The translations under genes were made by a program, and so were the position numbers. A stretch of 64,000 nt of DNA from Streblospio benedicti (taxonomy: Eukaryota > Annelida > Polychaeta > Spionida > Spionidae), in assembly GCA_019095985.1 (NCBI GenBank), contig CM032666.1:8999272-9063271 (forward strand), in the 5' to 3' direction. The notes under the pieces are model-generated. The model was not told the origin of the DNA. It worked only from the letters and a program-made list of their open reading frames with translations, and did no database searches. Positions 38,542 to 51,990 of this stretch are shown piece after piece (position 1 is the stretch's first letter; every line of letters begins with the position of its first letter).

Positions 38542-39739
38542 TCCCTTTTTGTTGGTGGTACACCGAAGTAATGAGTTTTATCTTTCTTTCATTCTCATTG
38601 TTATCAATGATAGTATCATTGCTATCTTTCTCCAAGATTTCCATTCAGACAATTACGTCTCTCACTGATTGGTTAATTTGGTTGTTTCTACTTCATAAAT
38701 GTGAGGAGAGAACCTCTCCATAAGACTGTATACTCTGGTAGTCACAGTAGGGGTGGTATATTTGTGGAAGTTCACGATGGTCGTCTTAAGAAGGTTTTGG
38801 TCAGCCAAAAAAGGTCTTGCAGAAGGGGTCATTTTATCGAGGTAAAAGTAATTAGAAGTTACACTGTAAAAGATGAAGAAAAATATCATCATTAAAATGC
38901 TAATAAAAAGAAACAATACATGCAACGAACAAACGTCATACAACTGCTGACAATTACATCTTCTAACTCCGGTAACTGCCACATTGAAGATGTTTGGATG
39001 AAACGTAATCAATCATTGTTAATATTTAGAGCATGTTCCTCCAAGACCATTTCCTTCTCTGTTGTCCAATGTCAAGCTTTTACACGACTAAATTATGAAC
39101 ACAAATGCAAAGGTTTATGTCCAATGTTTCAAATATGATTTCAGAGAAGTCAATCATAATATGCTTTTACAGCTATAAAGAGAGATTGATCAAATTTTAA
39201 CCATCAAAGAGAAGCATGCAAAGAATATCAAATCATTATAGTTAGTTTAAAACTATTATATGTTGAACCCTCTTGATTTCGTCAACTCAAACAAGCAAAC
39301 TTCTTTTTCAACCCCAAACCATATACTGCATATATTCAAAATGAATACACAACAAGCTCTCTGTTCCTCATCACAGCTGCCTCATCATGATGATCCATCC
39401 AAAGGTAATCAAACCTTTGAACTTATATTTTGCTTAATAAAAATCATCGTGCCTAGTCCATATTTTTTCCACCACAATCCCTACACTGAGCTCACACAAT
39501 GTAATCTACATATCTTAATTATCAAAATCTTTAAAGTCCAAATAATGGGGTTCGAACATACTAAAACGTTTACATATCTTCATATATTAAGTGACCTAAA
39601 GCGATATTTTATACTTACCGGCAGTTCACGGATGATTCTAAATATTAGAAATAATCTGATAATTTCTTTGTTATTTCCAATGTAAACAAAAAATGCGTGA
39701 AATAAACATTTCACCACAACTAGGTCAAATTACTGTCAC

Positions 39740-40640
39740 GACATCGATATATATATCGAAAAAGCAGGACAGTGCTCATTGGTTGAGAGGGCATACGCGC
39801 CCCCACTGTCATCGACCTGAACCGGCCTGGCATGACCTCCATATTTCATTTTACAGACAAAGACATCATCCCATTTGAAAAATCATGGATTATCAATCAT
39901 ACAACAGGGTGACAACATCAATTGTCATGCAGGAATATATTTTTTTCATCGACGAAATAGCAGGATATCTAAAAAGAGCTACTTCGCGATGGTAATATGA
40001 ATGAAATGCTGAATAGAAAATGCACGACCATCTAAATGGCAATCTTGCAGAATATTGAGAAATTGAACCTCGTGGTCGATAATGCAGATGACGTCAATTT
40101 TAACATGCATTTACCGACATACACATGGCGGGAGTGGAACTTCTTTATGTCTGCGGTTGTTGGTTGAGTAAAAATAAATCCCTGACTGTAAATTCGGGTT
40201 GTATATCCTGTATGTCGATGATAATCCATGAAATTGCTAATGTTTACATAACCAGATGCGACACCATCTTTGCATATGCATTGGGGGTGCGTCTCTCTCG
40301 TCCAATCAAAGCGAGATCCGACCACGAGGCTCATGGGTAGTGCGTTGTCTTTGTATACAAACACGAAGCAACTCGGCACATGGCATTTTATTGACAATAT
40401 AAATGGCAATTTTTCGACGATACACATACTTTTAGTTACCTTGCTACATGGTAGCATGATAATGATAGAACCACGATTATTTGGATATAAATTAAGAGTT
40501 CCTAAACCATATATTTATCGGACAAAGACCATGCATTTTGGCCATGATTTGCAAAGGTTTCTACTGAAGTTAAATGGCTATATTTAAGAAATGACGTCAG
40601 AGGTGTACGTCACCGATCTGACCTGTTTTCAGCATCTTGT
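39740..40640. other. GC-richer block with nested inverted repeats
   Basis: Around 39776-39802 and 40290-40318 are inverted copies of an ATTGG...GAGAG...ACGCxCC pattern (a CCAAT box in each). CCTCGTGGTCG at 40068-40078 is perfectly inverted at 40319-40329. Two GACGTCA-like sites (TGACGTCA near 40087 and 40593) and a CGATATATATATCG palindrome (39745-39758) are also present. The 141-codon frame on the minus strand (40032-40457) crosses these repeats and has no recognisable domain. This is either a decayed TIR transposon or a promoter-like region. Confidence 0.4.
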
Positions 40641-42854
40641 CGAAGGTGACGAATTTTTGCTATTAAAATGCTGTATTTCTCATTTAATATTAGAATTCCT
40701 TTGACAACTGATATGGGATAACGTTCACCGAAAACAATTAATTGAACTGCCAAAAATGACCCCCGACCTTATGATTTGGACTTTAATTAGCAAAATTAAA
40801 AAATTTTCACTGTAAACTGTCAAATTAAATTTTGACAAAAATCACAAAATAAAATAATCCACCTACATTCTGACCAATAAAATCAACTAATTTCATCTTG
40901 GTTTACTAGAAAGCTTTACACTGAGTTCTCACAACCTCCTCTTTTATATTCTACATATCTCGAGAACAAAACAAAAAACACCAATGTCATACTTTTTCAA
41001 AGCTTCATACAGAGCTTTCACAACAATGACCTCTCCGTGTCCTCATCATCCCATGATAAAGTAATCCTCGACCTCCTACATCTCAGCTCCTCAGAGTCCC
41101 TGGATCAATTTCTTGGCATCCTTTTATAATTAACCTGTGGGACCTGGGCTCAGATATAGGTGTAACTCTCATCCTCAGCACGGCAAAAGGTGAAGAGAAG
41201 TAATGCACTAATATCAGGGTTGCCACATGATTGAGAAACTAAAAGGTCCTGACTAAATCGTATTTTTCACTGACTATTAACATGCATTTAACATATGTTT
41301 CACCAGAGACTTATCACTTTAGACAATTTGTTGCCAAAAGTGTTCAAACAAAGAGTTTACGAAGAGACTAGTTATCCAACGTCCATAGGACTAAATACAG
41401 ACCATAGTAATCGATATAAGTTGCAACCAAAACAAAACATGAGCACTCCAGCTCTGAAGGTGTGATATGTTGAGGGGTAAAACACTAGAGATATATAGAA
41501 TTAGTTTGGTACAAACCACTATGTAAACACTGGAATAATTCATCACAATTATAACTTCTTACACTTTCACTGACTTTTTACAAACCTTGGAAAACTGACT
41601 TTTCAAGACATTTAGAAAACTATGATGGGAAAAGGAAACTGATTAATAATGGTGTGAACATGACAATAAACACGAAGCAAGGGAATCCAATTTATATGTA
41701 CAAGCTCTCACTGGATAGAATATAGAGTACGGAAATGAAGAACTTAGGCTGAACGAATTATGATGATGCCTGCAAAAAAATAGTTTTTAATAAAAACAAG
41801 ACATTTGAAACAATGCATACAAGTCACTTTTTTCTTCAGCATAATCTCCCGCAAGTAAACCCACATGCAGAAATATTGGCTTAAGCTAATCACTGGCCAA
41901 AACTTTTAGGTCAGTTATGGTGATATTTTCTGTTTATGTAGGGTAAAGATTTTTAATAACAATAAAATCTTCTATAATTTTACAATAAAACAGATGGGGA
42001 AATTATACAGTTCTTAATAAAATCTTTATGAATCTTTATGATGACATTCGAACGCTTAGTTATTAAATCGGTATTTTTACAAGATAGCATAATACATAAA
42101 CAATTTTTAAGACTGTCCTGATATTTTTATCCTAAATCGAATAGTATAGTTATACGCACACATAGTATTATTTGTCTGAGGCTATTGGCAAAAAAGCAGT
42201 GCCAGTTCGAAACTGGAAAGTCAACATTGTCACTGCTTTGGGTCTTAGGCAAGGATTACCTTAAGGTCAAAATAGGATAGTCCCATATATAGAATTTACA
42301 TCATACCCAACTACCACATAAGACTCTTAGAATTGTACTACAAAATCAAGTTTTTTACCTGTGAAGCCTTTTTACCAGATTTGAGCTTCATAGCACATAA
42401 CTTCAAAAAAGCTCATTACGAATACATTAATATTTACGCTTAAAAACAGACACAAAATTGCTGTAACAAGGAACCCAATGCGACGACGTTGCCTTGATGC
42501 TTATAATGCCGTACTCAAGTGTGATTACGTATATGTGCTTGGGCGCATACGTAAGATAGATGGTTGCTTGGCAGCAGTGCCAGATCCCACAATGATATAT
42601 CATCAGAGCTGTGGCGGAGTAGGCTATGATGAGAGACTAACACCTTGCGGACTTGCATATTAATGGGTTCTCAGCAACCACGGGCTAGTTTCATATGTGC
42701 AACATTACTCAGGCCATTATCAGTTTGTACTCACTTGTAATGAGGGAAAGTTATGACATTCTTGTTTGAGATATGAGCATGGCCCTATATAGGTAGGTGT
42801 TCAAAAACTTTGTCTGGAGGTACTTCCCAATTGAATTGTTAGTTTGGTACAGTA
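40641..42854. other. AT-rich stretch without recognised gene
   Basis: No coding signal, RNA gene or repeat family was identified. Confidence 0.5.
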
Positions 42855-43157
42855 AGTTTGCTTCCGTGGCTGAATGGACAGGGAGTTGGACTCATGACTG
42901 GAAGGTTGTGGGTTCGATTCTCGGTCAGGTCTAATGATGGGTGTTGAGCTAACTTATCCATAACAAGTTGCACACTGCTCCGTGGTGCACGTTTGTGCTA
43001 CAGCAGCAAATGCTGTATGGAGCCACTGTTGTATGCTCTCCAGGGAGTTGAGAAAGGTAGAAATTGAGTGCCGAAGACGCCAACGACCTGGTGTCGACTG
43101 AGCAGTATTCCTGGTAGTAGACTAAAAACTCCAAAATGTACATTTACATTCACATCC
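42855..43157 (+). mobile_element. tRNA-derived SINE, copy 2
   Basis: The head reads GCTTCCGTGGCTGAATGG (box A) and GGTTCGATTCT (box B), followed by the family body (GTGTTGAGCTAACTTA, GCACACTGCTCCGTGG, CTCTCCAGGGAGTTGAGAAA, GACCTGGTGTCGA) and an ACATTTACATTCACA tail. Confidence 0.87.
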
Positions 43158-45250
43158 AGTAGCGATTAGCCAGCATATGAACTCTGATCTGAAATCAGGT
43201 AGGCCTAAAAAAATCCAAACAAATGATGTCTTATACATTGTTAGCCACTATTTCATCTAATGTTTTATCGTAAGGATCAAGGTAAAAAGTTATGGACCAC
43301 CCTAGTTTTTTGGACATACTGAGAATAGAAATCTGGACACAGACGACTTCAGACAATAAATCTGCATCTGAATCTTTCCGATCAGGATCGAATCAGATAT
43401 TGGGAAATCCATAGATGCGAAACCTACTGGTCTCCAGAGAGCCAGGAATGTTTCCATTAAGATGACAGCACATAAAATGTAGGCTTGGTCCTTTTTTAAG
43501 ACAGGTTTTTGTAGCTGTTGATACTAAATAATAAATTGATTATATCAATAAATGTATATGAAGGAACGTTATTAAGAAAAAATGCCTAGGATTGCAGACA
43601 AATTATTTTCATAAATGTTTCTCTGATATATATTAAAATAATAAAAAAAATGTCATGATTTCAAATTTTATATCATATAGCACTTTTTTCTACATTTTGG
43701 AATTTTGGTCCAATTGCTCTATGAAAGATTTTGTATCTATTTCCCCTTCAAATCATCATTAACTTCATCGACCTTGTTCATTGATTTTCCCAGTTTGTTG
43801 TAATTTGTGAAAAGTATACCTATTTTGCTCAGTTTATAAACAGATAATAAGCAAAAAAACAATTTAAAATTCATTAAAAAAATACATATCACAGGTCTTT
43901 ATTTTGTTGTCCACAATAATATCAAAAGCAAATTTAGAAGTCTTTCTCCATGAAATTTTCTTTTGTTGTGTAAAACTTGCTCTATTTGGTATACCTTTTC
44001 TTGTTGTATAGAATTGTAAAACGTAAATTATAATGATAACGTTGCACTGACAGATGATAATAGTGCAGGGTCAAAATCTAGCTATATCAATATAAATGTA
44101 CATTTCACCCATAATGCTTCCATCATCAAATAAATCTTTAAAGTCTAGACTAAACAGCAATCTTTGAGAATATATATAGAGAAGGTAGCTAGCTTCCCAT
44201 ACGGGTCTTGCGCATGTGACAAATCTGTGGGCGTATCAGGCAAAGAGTAGACCTGTATCAGTAGCTGACCACATTTTTTATTTATCACTCAACATCAAAA
44301 ATAGGAGATGCATTACATAAGTAAAGCATTTGTTACACAGAAAATCACATATCTTGAATTCAACAAAATTTACATAGCGCACATGAATGAATACACTACT
44401 TGGTCAGTCACTCTGAAAGATGACCATCTCTTAGAATTAAATATAACAGAGGGAAAAGCAATATGGTCAATTTGTAAACAAAAGCACGTAGACCAAAACC
44501 TGCATACGGTCTAGACAGAGTCAATAACTAACCAACCCAAAAAGATTTAAATACACATAGTATCTATACAACCTGGAAAACAACAGCAGCACAGCAGGAA
44601 GTAATCTACGTTCATCTAACGTGGACAAGCTGATAATACAATAAAGATTCATAATGTTCCCTGAAGGCATCACCGCTGAAAATTGCACGACAGAATCTGC
44701 AAACTAGCGATTTACTCCTGAGAACGACTAAGGGAAATCGCCCGGTTTATAGCTGAAAGTAGCTTGGAGAAAGTGTCGAATGTTCCTTCGAAACTAATAC
44801 CTTACGAGGGACTAAATGAGACTCAAGAGTGTGAGAAGTTCCTAAATGAACATAAAGTGTGGCATAGAGCAGGATTTGGATAATCCAGATACACACAGTG
44901 TTCTGATAGTGCTGTTGATACTTGTCATGCTGTGCTTACAGTTACCATGTTACAATAGAGTATGTGCTGAATATGACATCATGATTGATAAAAATTTTGC
45001 AATGTAAATGGATCATATTCCTTGAATGTACCCGTATGTCCTAACAGAAGAACTTTTACACAACTGAACTTAATGAAGGTGCAAAAATATCAAGTTTGAC
45101 TTTGGAAGACTTACGCTACAAAATAATTACGAAAACACAGAGACCAAGCATACAAGCAGTTGGAGTAGCTCTAGTCAAACTCAAGTAAATAAAATTCACG
45201 CTTTCCTAAATTTTGAGCCATCAAAGTTAATTATAATTGAATGGATAGTA
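43158..45250. other. non-repeat stretch without recognised gene
   Basis: AT-rich with no convincing exon. A slightly GC-richer island at 44640-44790 is complex sequence without repeats and could be regulatory. Confidence 0.45.
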
Positions 45251-45583
45251 CAGCTAAACCTCGCTTTTATGCGGACATTGGGGTCCATACTTCGAGAACC
45301 GCGTTAACCCCGAAAGCGCGTTAGGTGCTGCGCTGCCATTGGTCGAGATCGCGTGGTGTTAGACCTAAACACAAAAATGATTGCACATGCGCACAGCAAG
45401 TTTCGTTATGCGCCATTATGGCTGCTTCGAAGGTAAACAACTTGCATAAAGGGTATTTTTGACAATATTTTCATATATAAGGATATACACGTATAAGAAT
45501 ATAAAATAAATGGGGTCCACGGTCAATCCGCGTTACACAGAAATTCGCGCAAAATCGAGGCGCGTTATATCGAGGGTTAGCTG
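45251..45583. mobile_element. pogo/Tigger-like MITE, 333 bp
   Basis: Bounded by TA on each side. The left terminus reads CAGCTAAACCTCGCTTTTAT and the right, reverse-complemented, CAGCTAACCCTCGATATAAC. The interior is GC-rich (CGCGTTAACCCCGAAAGCGC), unlike the flanks. The TA duplication and CAGCTxAACCTCG-type ends match the pogo/Tigger branch of Tc1/mariner. No transposase is encoded. Confidence 0.8.
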
Positions 45584-46525
45584 TATATGAAAAATATAAT
45601 TTCCTAGAGTTATCCACGAATTTGACCTACCAAAGTTCAAGACACACTGATCAAATTGTACTGTAAATAAAAGAACACAGTACATACCTTAAATGAAATT
45701 GGCCTACAGGACTGTCCCTATCCATGATGATAACTTCTAATTACGTCAATCCTGTAAAACAATTAAATGCTTAAATTAATAAAAATGACAGACAAAACAT
45801 TAGACATGTACGCTACACAACAGACTTCAATGGACATAAATTAGATGATCCATTTGGTAGGAGAGGATCATCTACTTTCGGGTAGAGTATCTAAGTTTGA
45901 AATTATTTTCTGGTGAATAGTATTGAGGTTCACAAATGGAATCTATCGATCGTCAAAACCATTATGATTCATGAATGGATTCTTATCATCTATACACCAT
46001 TAAAGTTGGCAACAATGCTGTGAATACGACGCTCAAAAGATCACTTTAATTTATTATCTGTATAAAGCCATGGAGTGCACATTGCTGGCTAAAGTATTGT
46101 TAGAAATACAGAAGGGATTACATTTAAATGTATACATAGTTGCACATTTAAAAAATCAAGTGAACACTATAAATATCTGAATTATGAACATTTTCATTGT
46201 TGGACATTTTCCTGTATTCTATGATCAAGATTTCAACCATTCAATATTTCCATACCTGAATAACTTGCTCTGTTACTCTGATAAAGATTATAATTTGAAT
46301 ATACATGTAGTTAACCAAATGCTAGGCATGCTTAATGTTAGAACATCCTGAGTATTTCATCCATATATATATGATATAGATATATATATATAGGATTCAT
46401 CACAAAACTTAACAATGATGGAAGTTTAGTCTCCTGAATTCTGGCCGTCACTCAATTAGAGGCCCATCCATAAATACAACTACATCGAACATTGAAACTA
46501 TATTAATACATGTAATTAAGTCATT

Positions 46526-47171
46526 AAGCCCCATCCATACCACTACGACTACATACGACTCGGTGTCGCGTCAGGCAAAATTGCGGCGGTGTGGACTCCT
46601 TTACGACTACGATCCAATCAATATCCGTCGTGTAGGAGGCCATCATTACAACGGAGCATGTTCAGTCGTAGTCAGGGGTCATTGCATGCAGTTGGCAGGA
46701 CCACGAATAGGGAAAAAATCTTACTTGTCCGTAGGAACAGTATCTTGAATGTCGGGGGTGACTGAGAATACTTGTCCATTGATAGGACAAGTAATTCAAA
46801 ATATTTACCAGTCCTGACAACACAGATACCCGTCTTGAACTATAGGAGGGGTACTTATCCGTGGCCTTGAGTTAGCACTAGTTGTGTTTGTGTGGACAGA
46901 CTGGACACCTCTACGATGTAACGGATAGTCTTCGCATGAAATAGCCATTGAATAGTGTATACAGGTAGCTTCGACATCTTTCATCCTCTTCCTCAGTCCT
47001 GTTTAGTTTATAAAATACTCGCCAGGATTGTGGCAGGCTTACGACGATATGTTACAGCGATGTGGACACTCACAGTCGTAAGCAAACCCTATTTCAATTT
47101 CTCAATACGATGTCCTTCTACCATCAAGTCGTACACTGTTGCATATAGTCGGAGCGGTGTGGACGGGGCTT
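46526..47171. mobile_element. 646-bp TIR element (non-autonomous DNA transposon)
   Basis: The left end reads AAGCCCCATCCATACCACTA and then CGACTACAT. The right end, reverse-complemented, reads AAGCCCCGTCCACACCGCTC and then CGACTATAT. Terminal inverted repeats of about 29 bp are clear. The interior repeats motifs such as TTACGACTACGA, CAGTCGTA and GTGTGGAC in both orientations. No transposase frame is present. The target duplication is not evident, so the superfamily is left open. Confidence 0.75.
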
Positions 47172-48934
47172 TGGACCTATGTCCCTTAGTCAGGTTATCT
47201 CAGCATCATAGGTCTAATTGACTTAATCAATCAATATTCCCACTTTAAAAAAAAATCAGCCTCAATTTATTAAAACCATACTAAATCATATTCAAGTTAA
47301 AGTTCACCCTTTCCTTTCAATTGGCAATTTTACAGTCAAGAATCTGATGGCTACAGTATTTCAACCAACATATACAGTGCAATCAGCACAAAACAGCTCA
47401 AAATGCAGCCTACTCGGTTATGAGAATATAGTTAGAAGAATCAATACCAGATGGCACCACGAGCTAGTAGTTTATTTACAGGGCCTAATAATTATAATTA
47501 TACTATTGATAGCATGAGTTTTGGAACAGCACTAATCTATGTTGATATCAATAAAAATGGATAATCATGAAGGCATTCTTTGAAGTATTCAATATCTTTG
47601 AAATCCTACACATTTTTATCTAACTACTATCAATGTTAAAATCTGCAGTCAACATTTAACATTTAAAATGAGAGTTAATGAACATTGTCAATAAACTACT
47701 TGCAATCACATTTTAGCTTTAACATAAACATATTTGATTATACACAAACATTAGTGATGATATTAATCAAGAACATATTGAGTACATCGCCATAATAGCA
47801 TGTAACATTACAGTTGGTATTATTTATAGTGAGCAGCTTACGTGTTATAATACGTATTGCAATTATAACAAGATGCTAGCAGAGTTATGCATTTATAATC
47901 AGTACAGTGCAACAGCAATGATTGGACAATCCCTGAGACCTAAAAAAAAGTCCCCTCCCTTTTTACTGATAAGGTGGGGTCCAAACACCCAGTAAAACTA
48001 GTGGCACATCACTTAGTTCTTTAGATAGTTTTTAGATAGTTTATAGTTTCATTGATAAATCAATGTCACAGTGCTGGGGTGGGTCCAAAGGGATGATTTA
48101 ACAATTGTTTCAATACAAAGGTAATATTAGTATGGTATGAATTATTAAATGGCATATTTATTTTACATCTGGATCCAGTAACGGACCAAGATTGATAAGA
48201 TACTGCAGTCCATATGAAATTTTCTCGCTTGACATAATAGCAATATAGATGTTTGAAGATTTGTACTCTAAGAAAACTATAGACAAATTTGAGATATATC
48301 TGAATTAAAAACACAAAGGACTTACAGTCAACATTCATACATTTCTTTTTAAGTTTTCCAAAGAAAATTCACCTGTTAGAGATTTTATGGGCGATGAATC
48401 GACGAGATGCAAGATTTTTTAAATCATATGTATTGGTTTGTTCCCATGTCGTTCACATGCCCGGTGACAATACACTGTAATCCTGCAGAGGGGATTAGTT
48501 TGCTCAGTAAGAGAAAAAATTCTGTATTTGACCTAATTTTTAATACCGACTCATTTCCCCATTCTTTTAGTCTCTAACAATAAAACATGCCAGAGAAATT
48601 GTGTCAAAATTATATTCAATGTGTACATAATTATTTCGAGTATGCAATCATAGCTAGCATGACTTACACCGTCTTCATTTGAATGTACAATCTTCAATTT
48701 TGGTTGTGGGCTTTTCCATATAAGTATTATCAACATTCAACAATCACATACACTCATAGTTTTAAAATGCTTGGTGGAACTTCAATGACTTATGCTTTAC
48801 AATTATGTCTCAACTTGCAGAAGTCAGGGAAGTGCTACATAACACTGTAATACTAAGATCACCAGTCAGCAGAATTAGCAGAAGCAATTAGCATGTCTCC
48901 CCTTGTGATGACTGTATGTGGGCCTTTACATGGT
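47172..48934. other. AT-rich stretch without recognised gene
   Basis: No domain, repeat family or RNA gene was recognised. Small TTTAGATAGTTT repeats occur near 48020-48050. Confidence 0.5.
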
Positions 48935-49036
48935 AGATGCACAAGCCAGCACATCGACATAAGTCAGCAGATTGTGTCATCACTAAAATGTAGTGACAAC
49001 CTGCGAACTTATGTCGAGGTGCTGGCGCGAGCATCT
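48935..49036. ncRNA. pre-miRNA-like hairpin (candidate)
   Basis: The arms 48935-48984 and 48992-49036 are reverse complements with few interruptions and a 7-nt loop (AAAATGT). The best-paired core is GCCAGCAC-x-TCGACATAAGT on the left against ACTTATGTCGA-x-GTGCTGGC on the right (one mismatch in 20). Shorter paired blocks lie towards the loop (CAG...TTGT, CACT with AGTG) and at the base (AGATGC with GCATCT, across a 4-nt internal loop). Size, single loop and a stem with small bulges are what a microRNA precursor looks like. I do not recognise either arm as a known miRNA. A very small palindromic MITE is the main alternative. Either strand could be transcribed. Confidence 0.4.
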
Positions 49037-49849
49037 GAGGGCCTGTCGTTGTTTGCTACATAATATAAGTCCAGAGAATTCATCTGAGCTTTTATGTGAA
49101 TTAGGAGCTCAACAAGAAAAATGCCATTCTAAATAACGTTGACATTGAAAAAATGCACACTAATGACTACGAATATAAAATAAAAAAATTGTAATGTTTT
49201 GTCTTGTTATCAATTCATTTAAAAGAAAGAATATAAATTACCACTTTAACAATGAAATATATTACTAAACTATTATTTATTAGAAACTTGATATCTCAAC
49301 AAGTAATAAACAATATGTGTTTTGAATAAGCTGCATCCTAAATTTCAACCATGTCAAATATAAGTAAATAGTGTTTCTTTTGGACAAAAGAAACATTGAA
49401 TTCCAATCCATAAATCTATCATAGAGGTACATATTACTATTTCAGTGCTTTTCCTAATTTGAAAGGAAGTAAACATCAGATAAGCAAAAACAGCAATGCT
49501 CTCAGATGTCTAATACAGATTGAAAAGCATTTTTGACATTGTTGATCAAACGAAATTCCAAACAGTTAGAACTATGTATAGTAGATACTTTATTTCGGTT
49601 ACAGATCACTTACGTAATTATGCATTATAATTATGATTGTTCTTTTCAAGCAGGGCCACGAATATATAATAGTGAAAATACAATATAAGAGTCAATTTTA
49701 CATAATGTATGTGAATTTTTAGACAGAAATACAGAGTATAATAAGCCATGAAATCATTCTAGTCTGACATGTAAAATTATCAAAATGACATGCTTTCAGC
49801 CTTTGTGGGAGTTTAATTTCACTAAATTATTTTCTGTCTTAGCACTGGA

Positions 49850-49915
49850 GCATGGTCACAATTAGATGGGAAATGGTTGTGTGTTCGAATCGCACCAGAG
49901 ACTATATGTGATATA
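49850..49915 (+). mobile_element. possible second tRNA-like SINE head
   Basis: A box B-like GTTCGAATC follows GGTCACAATTAGATGGG and GGTTGTGTG, with a spacing similar to the SINE heads but no matching body downstream. It may be an old fragment of a different Pol III-derived element. Confidence 0.35.
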
Positions 49916-50064
49916 GTTCTAAACTGACTTGGACTCATAAGTCTAATGACTAAATTACATATAATGTGATATATTTTGACTTGTAACTTGAATCTAGAAT
50001 GCCCACAAATTGCACAAAAGAGCATAGAAATTTTCTTTTCTTTTGTCATGAAGATGCCTTTTCA

Positions 50065-50175
50065 GCCTTTTTGCATTATATTGTCAGGGCAAGTAACTTT
50101 TTACATTATATTGTCAGGGCAAGTAACTTTCATTCGGGGCAATTAACTTTTTATACTTACTTGCCCTAATGTCAG
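50065..50175. repeat. short tandem repeat plus inverted partner
   Basis: CATTATATTGTCAGGGCAAG followed by TAACTTT occurs twice, about 34 bp apart. GGGGCAATTAACTTTTT follows, and then TACTTGCCCTAATGTCAG, which runs in the opposite orientation. Confidence 0.75.
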
Positions 50176-50520
50176 AAAACTTTCTGAATTTCCAACACCG
50201 GAAATAGCACTAATATTTGAATTTACCCTCCCCATAGGTTGATGCATGAACTAGTATGGATATCTTCCCAAACGAGCATCAATCCTATCTAACAATAGCG
50301 CTAACTTACACACAATCATGCAACTTAGAGCATAAAACAAACGAATAATCAACAACAAAATTGTGTTGCCAAGGCTGAGCGACAGCTTTACGATTATTAT
50401 ACCTACTGAACTGAGGTTGCCCAGTGTTTGTTGCAATACAAATATACATGTATGCTTTTTTTTCTTATGCGACAACAAGTAAGACAGTATCACTAACATT
50501 TTTGTGTACTGTTCTTATTG

Positions 50521-50888
50521 TAAATGTACATGTTCATATTTACAGTAGCAATGCACACTCTGTTGTGCTCTAGCAACTTTACATCTACATCAGATCATTG
50601 GCATCCTTGTCACATTTTATCTTTCTCAACTCCCCCGGGGAGCATACAGCATATCGCAACCATAGCGCAGCCATGCTAATTGCTCACATTAGCGTTCACT
50701 TACTTGACCTGTACCTATTTTATGTGTAGGGTACCTATTTTATGTGTAGGTTACCACAGAGCAGTGTGCAACCTGTTAAGAGGTAAGTTTGCTCAACACC
50801 TACCACCAGACTCAACCGGGAATCGAACCCACGATGATCTGGTCACAAGTTCAGCTCCCTATCCATTCAGCCATGGAAGCACACTAAG
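50521..50888 (-). mobile_element. tRNA-derived SINE, copy 3
   Basis: Read on the minus strand it begins with a tRNA-like head. Box A resembles TGGCTGAATGG and box B is GGTTCGATTCC, a perfect fit to the Pol III consensus. A non-tRNA body follows, shared with the copies at 24.7 and 42.9 kb: GTGTTGAGCAAACTTACCTC, GCACACTGCTCTGTGG and a CTCCCCGGGGGAGTTGAGAAA-like block. The tail is rich in TTTAC/TACAT. Unlike the other copies it has a 19-bp internal tandem duplication (CCTATTTTATGTGTAGG twice) near 50713-50750. Confidence 0.85.
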
Positions 50889-51290
50889 TGTAGGGTTGCC
50901 TAGTTTAGGTGAGACAGGAATCTGTTATCTTATTCCTGTTGAGACCCATGTTATTTGATTCATTTCAGTGATACACTTCGCAACTACATCAGGATCTGGC
51001 TGTCATGGTTTGTATGAGGGCATCTTGGAGTAGCAGCCCTTTTCAAAATTAGAAAATGGCTAATGATATTTGTTTGCGTAACTTTGTGAGAATGACTACT
51101 GTCAATACAATATAATGTGCTACAGAAGCGTGTCCTGGTAACATGTCACAATGATCATTGGTGGTAGTGATCTAGCCTGTGATCTGATGGTCTATTAAAG
51201 TCAGCTTTGCAAGACTGTTAATTCAAAGTGATGATATACACATCAAATTTTGCTATCAACCATTAGAATTGAAAGCCAAGCACAGATTAA

Positions 51291-51320
51291 TGTGTACTTC
51301 TCAGGGAGTTGAGAGCAAAT
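51291..51320 (+). mobile_element. possible short SINE fragment
   Basis: TGTACTTCTCAGGGAGTTG followed by AGAGCAAAT resembles the CTCTCCAGGGAGTTGAGAAA block of the SINE family above. It is too short to be certain. Confidence 0.3.
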
Positions 51321-51990
51321 AAAGACGACAAGAATGCATATACTGACATATAGGATTACTGACTATATTCATATATAAATTTGATTTTAAATTTGTCATA
51401 AAGCACAAATGATTAATCATTATCATATATCTTTTCATGAAATAAGAGTGACAAACATCATACATGAACATGATGTGTATGTACATATATAGTATTCAGA
51501 TATCATCACATGAGCGACACCTGTTTATAGAGATGACTCTGGCAAATATTGATCTCTAATAATATCATTGCTCAACACACCAGAGGCTGGTATCACACTC
51601 TGCCATCGTATGTTGTGTTACCAATATTGGCGTCTGCCATATAATGTCATATGATCAGATTCTTACCAAAGGTTGTACCGTGGGTTGGTTACTTACACCT
51701 CAAGTGTCATACATATAAGGCTTCAAATATCAAGACATTTACTGAGCAATGGGTCTACTGATAGATCATTAATAATAGCATGCTCTGTAAGCGGTCTGTT
51801 TTGTTGACACTGATTATTTACATTTTGTCAATCGAACTACACAGTAAATTTCTTCAAGTTACTTGAACCACAATTCATAAGTCAATAACAAATCAATTAT
51901 TAAGTATCTATGTTCAATTTTAAATCATTATCAAATTGAATTATTATTATTTTTAATAATTAATTCTATTCCAGTCTATATTTTATGGTA

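Noticed and set aside
40032-40457. 141-codon minus-strand open frame
   Set aside because: Runs through a block of inverted repeats and CCAAT-like motifs, with no domain; more likely transposon or regulatory sequence.
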